From contig NZ_JABEKV010000003.1 in assembly GCF_013283645.1 (NCBI RefSeq), positions 682,001 through 746,000 of the forward strand: a stretch of 64,000 bases of DNA, given 5' to 3'. Made by a program: the position numbers and the translations under genes. How positions within the stretch are numbered: the stretch's first letter is position 1; each line of letters begins with the position of its first letter. The stretch comes from Sinorhizobium psoraleae (lineage in GTDB: Bacteria > Pseudomonadota > Alphaproteobacteria > Rhizobiales > Rhizobiaceae). Below the pieces are notes generated by a model that was not told where the DNA came from, ran no database searches, and saw only the letters and a program-made list of their open reading frames with translations. Positions 16,412 through 24,848 of the stretch are shown piece after piece.

Positions 16412-17968
16412 CTATTCCACGAGGTAAGTCTCGGTGGGACCGATGCCCCGCAGATCCAGTACGCAACGTGGCTCGAGCGCCCACTGACCGTGAAGGGCGC
16501 GCCTCGTCGCTTCCGAGATCTGAACGCGATCGGCAACGCCCTGCGATTCCAGGCGGCTTGCGATGTTCACAGTTTCTCCCCACACGTCGTAGACAAAACG
16601 GAGCCGGCCGATCAGACCGGCGACGACCGGTCCGGAATGGATCCCGATGCGGACTCGAAAGCGGTCGCTGTCCGGGGGCATATCGCCCAACGCTTTCTGC
16701 ATTGACTTCCCGAGAGCCACAATCCTGTCGGCGTGATCCGCTGTAGGCTCTGGAATGCCGCAGGCGGCCATATAGGCATCTCCGATGGTCTTGATCTTTT
16801 CCACACGATGCTGCTCAGCCAAGAAATCGAATGTCCTGAACATCCCATCCAGCCGCCTGACTAGATCGGAGGGTGGCAGCCTTGCCGCAATGGGCGAGAA
16901 ACCGACGATATCCGCGAACAGAATGGAAACCTCTTCGAAACGGTCGGCGATAACCTCCTCGCCGCCCTGCAATCGGGCAACGATCTGGTCGGGCAGGATC
17001 GCGTGGATCAGCGAATCAGCACGCCGCTTCTCCATTTCGATACGCTGCAGATAGCGGTGCTCGCGATCAAGCCAGCGCTTCTTCTCGAGAGCGGAGTTGA
17101 TGCGCGCCCGCAGCAGTATCGGATTGAAGGGCTTTGTAAGATAATCATCGGCTCCCGCCTCGATACAGCGGGCTACCGCCGCAACTTCACTTAAGCCCGA
17201 TATCATGATCACCGGGACATGCCGCCATCGGTTTTCACCCTTCAGCCGCGAGAGAATCTCGATGCCGTTCATGTCCGGCATCAATATGTCGAGCAGGATA
17301 AGATCGAATTCATCTTCGTCCAGTCTCTTGAGCGCGGACAGACCGGAATCAGCAGTGGCAACGCGATGACCTTCACGCCGCAGGCGGCGGGAGAGAAGAT
17401 CACGATTGCTGGCGACGTCGTCGACGACCAGAATCCTGCCGGCCTGCTCGGGCCATGCGCCACGATCGGCCTTGAAGAGCAGCCGTTCAAGTTCCGCCGC
17501 GTCGATCCTGGCTTGATCCCCTGGGTGAAGGGTCTCGATTGCTTCTCCGCGCGAAAGACCAGCGATGGCGTCGACCTGCTTCAAAAGCTCGGCCGCCGCC
17601 GCCAATATCACACCGAGATCCTCTCTCAGCGTGAGCTCTCGCAGATCGCCGGCATCCTCAAGGATCATTTCCGAATAGCCAATGATGGCGTTGAGAGGCG
17701 TGCGCAGATCATGGCGGAGCCTAGCCTCCGTCTCTCCACCCTTCCGAGAGCCGGTGTTGCCGTCAATTAGGCGATCGATGAGGTCGTTCAGTTGCCGTGC
17801 CGCGGCGCCGATCCGCTCCAGGTCCGCCTGCATATGGGGCAAGCCGAGCTCCCGCGCCTGCTCGAGCAGCAGCTCTTGAAAGCCCATGATCGCCCGCGCT
17901 GGCCCGGCCAGCCGCTGCTCCACGTGGGCGGCGATGGCTTGGCGCTGGAATTGGTTGCCGATACTCAT
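16412..17968 (-). CDS. DHp-receiver-adenylate cyclase fusion protein
   Basis: This 518-residue cytoplasmic protein has no membrane segment. A kinase dimerisation domain lies at about 82-140 with His86 in [16 protein letters not shown], but no ATP-binding kinase domain follows. A receiver domain spans 178-295 (acid pair Asp183/184, phospho-acceptor Asp227, TKPF Lys). A class III cyclase spans about 345-500 with metal Asp353 and Asp397, adenine-type Lys393 and Asp461, and transition-state Asn468 and Arg472, so ATP to cAMP is predicted. Residues 18-37 look like a second, His-less copy of the DHp helix. It is the last gene of the haem-sensor operon, 12 bp after the lone receiver. Confidence 0.85.
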   Translation of the reverse strand: MSIGNQFQRQAIAAHVEQRLAGPARAIMGFQELLLEQARELGLPHMQADLERIGAAARQLNDLIDRLIDGNTGSRKGGETEARLRHDLRTPLNAIIGYSEMILEDAGDLRELTLREDLGVILAAAAELLKQVDAIAGLSRGEAIETLHPGDQARIDAAELERLLFKADRGAWPEQAGRILVVDDVASNRDLLSRRLRREGHRVATADSGLSALKRLDEDEFDLILLDILMPDMNGIEILSRLKGENRWRHVPVIMISGLSEVAAVARCIEAGADDYLTKPFNPILLRARINSALEKKRWLDREHRYLQRIEMEKRRADSLIHAILPDQIVARLQGGEEVIADRFEEVSILFADIVGFSPIAARLPPSDLVRRLDGMFRTFDFLAEQHRVEKIKTIGDAYMAACGIPEPTADHADRIVALGKSMQKALGDMPPDSDRFRVRIGIHSGPVVAGLIGRLRFVYDVWGETVNIASRLESQGVADRVQISEATRRALHGQWALEPRCVLDLRGIGPTETYLVE

Positions 17969-17980
17969 GGCAATGGCCGC

Positions 17981-18352
17981 TCAATGAGGTGTCGCGAGCA
18001 GTTGCTCGATCTTCCGGACAAGCTGCGAAAGGTCGACTGGCTTGCTGTCATAATCGTCGCAGCCGGCCTCAAGAGCCATGTCCCGATCGCTCGCCATTGC
18101 GTGGGCAGTCAGTGCGATGACGGGAATCCTGGACGTCACCGGATTGGCCTTGATCAGCCTGGTCGCTTCCCAGCCGTCCATCACCGGCAGGCTCATGTCC
18201 ATCAGGATCAGATCCGGCTTTTCCAAAGCGGCAAGCTCGACGCCGGCCTTTCCGTTCTCTGCAATCAGCACATCGAAGCCGCGACGAGACAACCGCCGCG
18301 AAAGCATGTCGCGGTTCATTTCATTGTCTTCCACCAGAAGGATTTTCGTCAT
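17981..18352 (-). CDS. Single-domain response regulator (DivK/CheY-like)
   Basis: This 123-residue protein is a receiver domain only: acidic pair Glu8/Asp9 (LLVEDNEMNRD), phospho-acceptor Asp in LILMDMSLPVMDG near residue 52, Thr in ALTAHAM, and Lys in the C-terminal DYDSKPVD. With no output domain it should shuttle phosphate or bind a partner. It lies between the hybrid kinase (26 bp upstream) and the DHp-receiver-cyclase (12 bp downstream), so it is placed to carry phosphate between them. Confidence 0.9.
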   Translation of the reverse strand: MTKILLVEDNEMNRDMLSRRLSRRGFDVLIAENGKAGVELAALEKPDLILMDMSLPVMDGWEATRLIKANPVTSRIPVIALTAHAMASDRDMALEAGCDDYDSKPVDLSQLVRKIEQLLATPH

Positions 18353-18378
18353 TTCCGGATCTCCTCCTGTCTTGCGCT

Positions 18379-21138
18379 TCAGCCGCGGGTAATGGCCTCA
18401 CCAGCCGTTTCGCGTGATCCTATCTGGCGCTCGAGAGCCTCGACCAGTTGGGACCTGCTGTTTGCGCCTTTGTTCACGACAGCGACCGCCCGGTCGCGCA
18501 GCCAACTCAACTCGTTTGCAGAAAGGTCCTTCGAAGTGACCACGACCACCGGAATATTCTGGAGTTCCGGAATCCTCTGCATCTCGTTGAGTGTCTGGAA
18601 TCCATCCATTTCCGGCATGAGAAGATCGAGCAGGACCAGGCGCGGCGTAAGCCGCTTCATCAGTTCGAGGCCGCGGACGCCGTCGGCTGCCTCGTGCACC
18701 GTCCAATCCCGCTTCACCAGAATGCGGCGGAGGAATTCGCGGGAAGCCTGATCGTCGTCGATGACCAGGACGTCGCGGTTGCCGCCGCCGTAAGCCTCGA
18801 TGGTCCGGATGAGCTTTTCCGTGTCGATGGGCTTGGTCATATATTCGACCGCGCCGAGCGAGAGGCCGAGTTCGCGATCCGCCAGGATCGTCGCAAGGAT
18901 CACAGGAATCGTGCACAGTTCGGGATCGCTCTTCAACGTGCGCAGCACCGACCAGCCGTCCTGATGCGGCATGATGATGTCGAGAATGATTGCGGCGGGA
19001 CGATGCTCCCGTGCGGCGGCTATTCCTTCCGCTCCGCTTGCCGCCTCTATCGAAGCAAGCCCCGCTTCTGCAAGCGCTTTCGCGATTAGGTCGCGGGCAG
19101 CCGGTTCGTCGTCGATGATGAGTGCGGTGCGACCCGGCTGAACGATCGGCGGCGGCTCTGCTGTCCGAGGTTCGTCAGCTTCCTGCCTGCATTGCGCCGG
19201 CACTTCCATGGTGAAGACCGAGCCTTTTCCGACCTGGCTTTCGACTTTGACGACGCCACCTATCATGCGGCAGAAGCTGCGGGTGATACTCAAGCCCAAA
19301 CCTGTACCGCCGTAATTCCGGGTCGTGGAAGCATCGGCCTGGGTAAAGGCATTGAAAAGCCGTTGCTGCTGTTCCGGGGTCATGCCGATCCCAGTATCGG
19401 ACACTTTGAACACGAGCCAATCGCGATCTGTTCGCCTTTCGCGTCGAACTGAGAGCGTTACCCGGCCGCCATTGGTGAATTTGGCTGCGTTGCTGAGCAG
19501 GTTGAAGAGATTCTGGCGCAGCTTGGTCTGGTCGGAGTGCATCTCGCCAAGGTCGTCGTGGACGTCCTCAATGAACTCGTTCCGGTTCTTCGCCATTAGC
19601 GGCGCGACGGTAGCGCTTACGTCGCGGAGCAAGTCCGCGACGTCGAAAGTTTCCAGAAAGATTTCCATCTTGTTGGCCTCGATCTTCGAAAGGTCGAGGA
19701 TGTCGTTGATAAGCGACAGCAGATGCCGGCCGGCAGACGCTATTTTGTCAAGGTCCGGGACGAGTTCGTCGTCGTTGTGGTCGCGCGCCTCCTCTATCAG
19801 CATCTCGCTGTAGCCGATGATCGCGTTCAGTGGCGTACGCAATTCGTGGCTCATGGAAGCGAGAAAACGACTTTTCGCCTCGCTTGCCGATTCTGCGTTG
19901 CTCTTGGCCCGCTCGAGCTCGACTTGCCTCTGCTTGAGTTCGGTGATGTCCGTGTAGACTGCGACCGTCCCGCCATCGGGAATCTTGCGTTTGGTAATGC
20001 GGACCCACTTGTCGCCGAACCGCTTCTCGTCGACGAGGCCCGCAGGATCCCTGTGAAGGCGCAGGCGATCCTCAATCCATTCCTCCGGCGATTTGCCTTC
20101 GAGGTCCACTTGCCCTCTTGCCAGGTTCTGCTCGAGGATTTCGCGGAAGCTCTTGCCGCGAAGCTCGTTCGGCTTGTGATTGGGGAAAATTTCGCAATAT
20201 TTGCTGTTGGCGACCAGGATCCTGTCGTCCGGATCATAGAGAACGAACCCATCGGAAATCGCCTCGAGCGCCGCGGCGATCGTCCGCCTCTGCCGCTCTG
20301 CCTCGTCTTCGAGCCTTTTCTTTTCGATCGCGCTTTGCTGGAAGAGCGAAAGCGTCTTCGCCATTGCTCCGAATTCATCGCCGCTCTCCTCAGGGATCTC
20401 GACGTCGTAGCGTCCTTCCGTCAGATCTCCGATCACGCGATTGAGCCGCCTAAGCGGTCCGACGATCGAGCGCAGGACAAGAAGCGTGAGGAAAGAGCCG
20501 ATCAGGACTAGGACACCCACCAGGATGGCGGCGGCCGTGGCGGTCCGCTCAGTTTGCGCGACGACCTCGTTGCGGGCCGCCTCCGCATCCGCCTTTACCT
20601 GCTCGACGAGTTTGTTGAGATCCGCATCGACCTTGCCGCTGTGGGTGCGTGCCTTTGCCAGAAGAGCGTTGCCGACGATGCGGTTGTCTTGCGTATAGCT
20701 GTCCGTTGCCTGCAGCGCCGTTTCGACATAGGCATCGACCTGCGCGCGGATTTCCTCGACCGCTTCGGGCGAGTGCTTCGCAAGCCGCTCTAACTGGACC
20801 TGCAGGCGTTCTCGGGCCTCATCGGCATTGCGCTGCGAATTCATCAGCAGGCTGACCGAGAGATCGGTCAGCCAATACCGTAGATCGCCGAAGGCGACAT
20901 GCGCCGTGGCCGCTGATGCTGCGCGGTCGAATAGTTCTCTGGTTTCGGCCATGCGCTCGGCGCTGCGATAGAGCGCCTGTGTGAGAAAGACCGATGACAG
21001 GATAAGGCTGATCAGGCCGGCTGCAGTCAGTGTAGCGACGCGGGCGAAGATCGGCAGGTTGGCGAGCCGGCTGGCGCGCTTCTTGGCCGATGCCGGGGGT
21101 GCCTCGAACGCCCGCTCCTGTTGCTCGAGCGCGCTCAT
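18379..21138 (-). CDS. Hybrid sensor histidine kinase with two receiver domains
   Basis: This 919-residue inner-membrane kinase has TM helices at 31-56 and 199-224 flanking a mainly helical periplasmic domain. HAMP (222-274), PAS (about 286-400), HisKA with His431 ([12 protein letters not shown]), HATPase (about 530-648; DTGIGM and GTGLGLS) and two receivers follow. The acceptors are Asp720 and Asp838; the second receiver ends in VVNKG. Its ATG overlaps the stop of the haem-protein gene by 4 bp, which strongly suggests that the exported haem protein is its input partner. The last receiver could feed the lone receiver downstream. Confidence 0.92.
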   Translation of the reverse strand: MSALEQQERAFEAPPASAKKRASRLANLPIFARVATLTAAGLISLILSSVFLTQALYRSAERMAETRELFDRAASAATAHVAFGDLRYWLTDLSVSLLMNSQRNADEARERLQVQLERLAKHSPEAVEEIRAQVDAYVETALQATDSYTQDNRIVGNALLAKARTHSGKVDADLNKLVEQVKADAEAARNEVVAQTERTATAAAILVGVLVLIGSFLTLLVLRSIVGPLRRLNRVIGDLTEGRYDVEIPEESGDEFGAMAKTLSLFQQSAIEKKRLEDEAERQRRTIAAALEAISDGFVLYDPDDRILVANSKYCEIFPNHKPNELRGKSFREILEQNLARGQVDLEGKSPEEWIEDRLRLHRDPAGLVDEKRFGDKWVRITKRKIPDGGTVAVYTDITELKQRQVELERAKSNAESASEAKSRFLASMSHELRTPLNAIIGYSEMLIEEARDHNDDELVPDLDKIASAGRHLLSLINDILDLSKIEANKMEIFLETFDVADLLRDVSATVAPLMAKNRNEFIEDVHDDLGEMHSDQTKLRQNLFNLLSNAAKFTNGGRVTLSVRRERRTDRDWLVFKVSDTGIGMTPEQQQRLFNAFTQADASTTRNYGGTGLGLSITRSFCRMIGGVVKVESQVGKGSVFTMEVPAQCRQEADEPRTAEPPPIVQPGRTALIIDDEPAARDLIAKALAEAGLASIEAASGAEGIAAAREHRPAAIILDIIMPHQDGWSVLRTLKSDPELCTIPVILATILADRELGLSLGAVEYMTKPIDTEKLIRTIEAYGGGNRDVLVIDDDQASREFLRRILVKRDWTVHEAADGVRGLELMKRLTPRLVLLDLLMPEMDGFQTLNEMQRIPELQNIPVVVVTSKDLSANELSWLRDRAVAVVNKGANSRSQLVEALERQIGSRETAGEAITRG

Positions 21139-21893
21139 TTGAACAAGACGATGCTGATCGCACCGCCCAGATCGCCCGCTTTGCCGCCTTCTTTGGGATA
21201 GCCGGTGATGTCGATCTCGCCCTTCGGTTCACCGTGACAGGAAAGACAGGAGTCCGTGTAGTATTCCGGCAGCAGCATCCGGAAAGCAGGGCGACCGTTG
21301 ACCTGAGCCGCTTCCGTATAGGCATCACCCTTCGGCCTCTTTGGGTCCGAGAAGACTTCATTGATGACGCGTGTCTCCCAAGTATCCGGCAGTGACTTGC
21401 GGTTGCGGACGAGGACCTCCGGCGCAGTCACGCGGACCAGCGCCTCGTTTCCCACTTTGGTGGCGAATTTCTCGTTCATCAGGCGCGCGAAAACCGCCGG
21501 GACGAAACCCTTAAAGCCGATGCCGGGGCGGTTCATGTCGTCCTGCTGCTGGTCGACGACTTCACGCATAGCCTCGATCTGTGCCTGGAGCAGTTTTTGA
21601 TCGCGCGCCTCGAGATCACCGGAGATCAAGTCAACACCGGTACGCTTGCCATAGAGGGCAATCGCCTCCGCCGTGAAACGCTCGCCATCGAGATGCTTGT
21701 CTCCGATGGCTGGATCGTTAATCAGCGACTGATAATTCGAAAGGACGCTTCGGGCGGCTCTGAGCAATTCCGCAAGCCGCGTCCCGGTCGCTACATCAGC
21801 GGCCTCTTCAGCCGCCGCCGGAGGCAAGAGGAGGATGCAACCGGTTAAAAATGCGAAAATACAGTTTCGCGCCAAGGCGGTAAGAGCTTCCAT
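21135..21893 (-). CDS. Exported c-type haem Tll0287-like (DUF3365) sensor protein
   Basis: This 252-residue protein has an N-terminal signal peptide (hydrophobic 8-28, cleavage near AAA-EE). The Tll0287-like domain holds one c-type haem site CLSCH (Cys216, Cys219, His220), followed by [16 protein letters not shown], a pattern typical of the family. Such domains bind haem and occur as sensor inputs. The start at 21893 has GGAGGG 8 nt upstream and was preferred to an upstream start at 21932. It overlaps the hybrid kinase gene by 4 bp, so a periplasmic haem sensor acting on that kinase is inferred. The ligand (redox state, NO, O2) is unknown. Confidence 0.82.
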   Translation of the reverse strand: MEALTALARNCIFAFLTGCILLLPPAAAEEAADVATGTRLAELLRAARSVLSNYQSLINDPAIGDKHLDGERFTAEAIALYGKRTGVDLISGDLEARDQKLLQAQIEAMREVVDQQQDDMNRPGIGFKGFVPAVFARLMNEKFATKVGNEALVRVTAPEVLVRNRKSLPDTWETRVINEVFSDPKRPKGDAYTEAAQVNGRPAFRMLLPEYYTDSCLSCHGEPKGEIDITGYPKEGGKAGDLGGAISIVLFK

Positions 21894-22202
21894 TTTGGTG
21901 TCCCTCCGGGAGGAAGCGCAATCCGGAAACATACCACAGGAAGGGCACTGGAAGAACCATCTCTGGCAAGCTGAGCCACAGTTTGGCCCGCGAGCGGCAA
22001 GTTTAAAACTGTGCGGCGGGTCATTGTCGTGCGGTAGTGGTCAGGCGAAGCCTGGTTTTCGTCAGAGGCGTCTTAAAAAGGCACGTCGCGGCGATAGCGG
22101 TGCTGCGTGCATCGGCCGGCCTCCGGTTGGGTAAGCCCCTCAAGCCTGCCGAAAAGAGATAGAGCCGCGATAGCTGTGTCGGCTTCGTGGTCTCGGACAC
22201 AG

Positions 22203-22230
22203 TTGACTCGCTCGCCCGGGTTGGTACTAT
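22203..22230 (+). promoter_or_regulatory. Sigma-70-type promoter of the gntR-TRAP-uxuA operon
   Basis: TTGACT (22203-22208) and TACTAT (22225-22230) are separated by 16 bp. The expected start point coincides with the operator at 22237-22247, about 65 bp before the gntR start. Confidence 0.5.
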
Positions 22231-22236
22231 CGTGAT

Positions 22237-22247
22237 TGGTATGACCA
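22237..22247. promoter_or_regulatory. FadR-type GntR operator TGGTATGACCA
   Basis: TGGT-ATG-ACCA fits the TNGTNNNACNA consensus of FadR-subfamily GntR sites. It overlaps the predicted transcription start of the gntR gene itself, so autorepression of the whole operon is likely. Confidence 0.6.
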
Positions 22248-22296
22248 CTTGGCCACTTGGCCGCCGGTAACCGCAAGGCTGTATTCGAGGGACACG

Positions 22297-23040
22297 ATGT
22301 TCTCTGCCGTGGAATCGCGCCGCCTGTATCGTCAGGTCGCGGACCAGATGCGCGCCCTGATCGAGCGTGGCGAGTTGGCGCCCGGCTCGCGGCTTCCGGC
22401 TGAGCGGGAACTCGCACAGAAGCTGGGGGTTTCCCGCCCCACCATCCGCGAGGCGTTGATTGTGCTCGAGGTCGAGGGCTTTATCGACATCCGCATGGGC
22501 TCGGGCATCTATGTTACGGCGCGCAAGGATGCAGCATCGGATACGCCGCCAGAGGATTTCGAAGGTCCCTTCGAATTGCTGAGGGCGCGGGCGGTGGTCG
22601 AGTGCGCGATCGCCGAGGAGGCTGCTCGGCTGGCCCGGCCCGAGCATATAACCGTCATGGACGACAATCTGGCGCGGATGGCTGCGGCGCTCGAAGACCG
22701 GCGCCAGGCGCTTGCGCTCGATCGCGAGTTCCATGTCATCGTCTCGAGCATCATCGCCAATCAGACGCTGAACCGTTTCGTCGGCAGCATCCACGACATG
22801 CGCATGACGCCGTATTTCGAGAAGCTCGCCAGCTATTTCGAAAACACCGAGACCTGGCGCGCCGCGATGGAGGAACATCGCGCGATCCGCGACGCGATCG
22901 CTGCCGGCGATCCGCCCGCCGCACGCGCCGCGATGCGTGCGCATCTCGACCAATCTCAACTTCGCCTGTCGGCGAGCTTCGGGGAGGAGCCGTCCGACAG
23001 CACGATACCGGCCGCATGGAGGCGTGTCGGGGGCAAATAG
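22297..23040 (+). CDS. GntR/FadR-family regulator of the hexonate/mannonate operon
   Basis: This 247-residue regulator has a winged helix at about 5-75 (LPAERELAQKLGVSRPTIRE) and a helical FCD domain from about 95 to 220 whose metal/ligand residues include the DREFHVIV and MEEHRAI histidines. The ATG at 22297, after GAGGGA, gives the usual family start (SRRLYRQVADQMR); an earlier start at 22249 would cross the operator. It resembles the UxuR/ExuR group. It is followed after 39 bp by the TRAP binding-protein gene, so it probably represses its own operon. Confidence 0.88.
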   Translation: MFSAVESRRLYRQVADQMRALIERGELAPGSRLPAERELAQKLGVSRPTIREALIVLEVEGFIDIRMGSGIYVTARKDAASDTPPEDFEGPFELLRARAVVECAIAEEAARLARPEHITVMDDNLARMAAALEDRRQALALDREFHVIVSSIIANQTLNRFVGSIHDMRMTPYFEKLASYFENTETWRAAMEEHRAIRDAIAAGDPPAARAAMRAHLDQSQLRLSASFGEEPSDSTIPAAWRRVGGK

Positions 23041-23079
23041 CGCTCTATTTCAATCACTTCGCTTGGGAGGAGGAAGAAG

Positions 23080-24054
23080 ATGAAATTCAAACTGTTAACG
23101 CTACTGGGTGCGACTGCGACTATTCTGGCTTCGGCGCTGGCCGCGCAGGCTCAGACGGCGCTTAAATGGGCGCATGTCTACGAGACCTCGGAGCCGTTCC
23201 ACACAGAATCCGTCTGGGCCGCTGAAGAGATCGGCAAACGCACCGAGGGGCGTTACAAGATCGATGTCTTCCCGGCCTCGCAGCTCGGCAAGGAGGCCGA
23301 TATCAACCAGGGCCTGAAGCTCGGCACCGTCGATATCATCATTTCGGGTTCGAGCTTCGCCGCGCGCGAATATGCGCCGATCGGCGTCACCTACTTTCCC
23401 TATATCTTCCGCGACCCGGCCCATCTGATCGCCTACACCAAGACCGATGTCTTCAAGCGATTGGCTCAAGGATACGAGGAGGCCTCGGGCAACCACATCA
23501 CCGCCGTCACCTATTATGGCACCCGTCACACGACGTCGAACCGGCCGATTGCCAAATGTGCCGACATGCAGGGGCTGAAGATGCGCGTGCCGGACGTTCC
23601 GGCCTATCTCGCCATGCCGCGGGCCTGCGGCGCCAACACGACGCCGATCGCCTTTGCCGAGGTCTATCTCGCGCTCCAGAACGGCACGGTTGAGGCCCAG
23701 GAAAACCCGCTGACGACGATCGAGGCGAAGAAGTTCTACGAGGTGCAGAAGCACATCGTGCTGACCGGCCACATCGTCGATCATCTGAACACGGTCGTTT
23801 CGAAGAACCTGTGGTCGCAGCTTTCCGATGCCGACAAGCAGATCTTCACCGAAGTGATGCAGGAGGCCGCGGAGCGCGCCACCAAGATCATTGAGGAGCG
23901 TGAGAACAAACTCGTCGAGACCTTCAAGGAACGCGGCATCGAAGTGACCGAAGTCGACAAGGCCGATTTCGAGTCGACCGTGATGGACAAGGTCAAGCTT
24001 GAGGACTTCGGCTACACCAAGGAAGACTGGGAGGCTGTCCGCGCCGTCAAGTGA
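23080..24054 (+). CDS. TRAP transporter periplasmic binding protein (DctP family), hexonate operon
   Basis: This 324-residue exported protein has a Sec signal at 1-24 (cleavage after AQA). It is a DctP-fold binding protein: FHTESVWAAEEIGKRTEG at the N-terminal lobe, the carboxylate-binding Arg in GLKMRVPDVPAY near 165, and TPIAFAEVYLALQNGTVEAQENP near 190. Neighbouring idonate-type dehydrogenase and mannonate dehydratase suggest hexonates (mannonate, idonate/gulonate) or a uronate as ligand. A good GGGAGGAGGAA site precedes the ATG. A run of palindromes follows it before the next TRAP gene. Confidence 0.88.
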   Translation: MKFKLLTLLGATATILASALAAQAQTALKWAHVYETSEPFHTESVWAAEEIGKRTEGRYKIDVFPASQLGKEADINQGLKLGTVDIIISGSSFAAREYAPIGVTYFPYIFRDPAHLIAYTKTDVFKRLAQGYEEASGNHITAVTYYGTRHTTSNRPIAKCADMQGLKMRVPDVPAYLAMPRACGANTTPIAFAEVYLALQNGTVEAQENPLTTIEAKKFYEVQKHIVLTGHIVDHLNTVVSKNLWSQLSDADKQIFTEVMQEAAERATKIIEERENKLVETFKERGIEVTEVDKADFESTVMDKVKLEDFGYTKEDWEAVRAVK

Positions 24055-24112
24055 TCGCACGAAGACTTGGGTTCGTACCGGCCCAAATCATGCGTGACCG
24101 CTACGCGCAGAT

Positions 24113-24237
24113 CAGAACGGGACGCGGGAGAGCCGCGCATGCTTCTCCTGATCCCGTTCTGCGGTCAAAGACTTTGCAGCGACTGAGCGCATTCATGAAT
24201 GCGCGGTGCTGCAATGCCAGCCGCTCGGCAGAGCGGC
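24113..24237. repeat. Cluster of three palindromes, RIME-like mosaic element
   Basis: Three inverted repeats lie in the gap between the binding-protein and small-subunit genes. CAGAACGGGA/TCCCGTTCTG (24113-24161) encloses an inner GGAGA/TCTCC. The 18-bp perfect palindrome GCGCATTCATGAATGCGC (24187-24204) is extended by outer arms TTGCAGC/GCTGCAA. GCCGCTC/GAGCGGC (24220-24237) is the third. The arrangement resembles rhizobial intergenic mosaic elements. It would fold into a stable RNA and may slow 3' decay of the upstream message. Confidence 0.6.
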
Positions 24238-24272
24238 CGGCGTTCCGCCCACCATTCACCGGATGATTGCCC

Positions 24273-24845
24273 ATGTCACAGGAAGTCCATTTGCAGACGA
24301 CGCCGGAGGAAATCGCTCATTCCTTCGATGAGGCTCCGCCGGCTGCGGATATTTCGAACTATGCCTTCGAGGATTGGGTAACGCTTGCCATTTTCTGGGT
24401 GATGACGGCATGCGTGTTCCTGCAGTTCTTCACGCGCTATGTCCTCAATGATTCCTACGCCTGGACGGAGGAGATCGCCACAAACTGCCTGATTGGCGTC
24501 GTGTTCCTCGGCTCCGTCATGTGCGTTCGGGTTTCGCGGCACATCCAGGTCGATGTGCTTTATCACTATCTGCCGCGGACGATCGCGCGCGCCATGGCGA
24601 TCTTCGTCGATCTCGTGCGGATCGGCTTCTTCGCCTATGCCTGCTGGTTGATGTGGCGCTACGTAGCGATCGTCGCCAACGAGCGCATGGTGACCGTCAA
24701 TCTGCCCCGCAACATCGTCTTCTACAGCGTGATGGCCGGGTTCGTACTGATGCTCGTCCGCTCGATCCAGGTCTTTATCGCCAATCAGCGCCGCGGCTAT
24801 TCGGTTCTCGAAAAGCCCGAGGAATTCCATAAGGTTGAGGGCTGA
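24273..24845 (+). CDS. TRAP transporter small permease subunit (DctQ family), hexonate operon
   Basis: This 190-residue four-helix membrane protein carries the DctQ signature TRYVLNDSYAWTEE followed by LIGVVFLGSVMCVRVSRHI. The N-terminal 30 residues are polar and cytoplasmic. The ATG at 24273 is chosen; a TTG at 24267 would add two residues and no strong ribosome site precedes either. It lies 3 bp before the large-subunit gene and is cut off from the binding-protein gene by the palindrome cluster. Confidence 0.87.
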   Translation: MSQEVHLQTTPEEIAHSFDEAPPAADISNYAFEDWVTLAIFWVMTACVFLQFFTRYVLNDSYAWTEEIATNCLIGVVFLGSVMCVRVSRHIQVDVLYHYLPRTIARAMAIFVDLVRIGFFAYACWLMWRYVAIVANERMVTVNLPRNIVFYSVMAGFVLMLVRSIQVFIANQRRGYSVLEKPEEFHKVEG

Positions 24846-24848
24846 TCC

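Larger units (their letters stand above)
21894..22296. other. Divergent regulatory region between haem-sensor operon and GntR operon
   Basis: No gene is supported in these 403 bp. The right part holds the promoter and operator of the gntR operon; the left part should hold the promoter of the haem-sensor operon, but I see no convincing -35/-10 pair. Confidence 0.5.
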
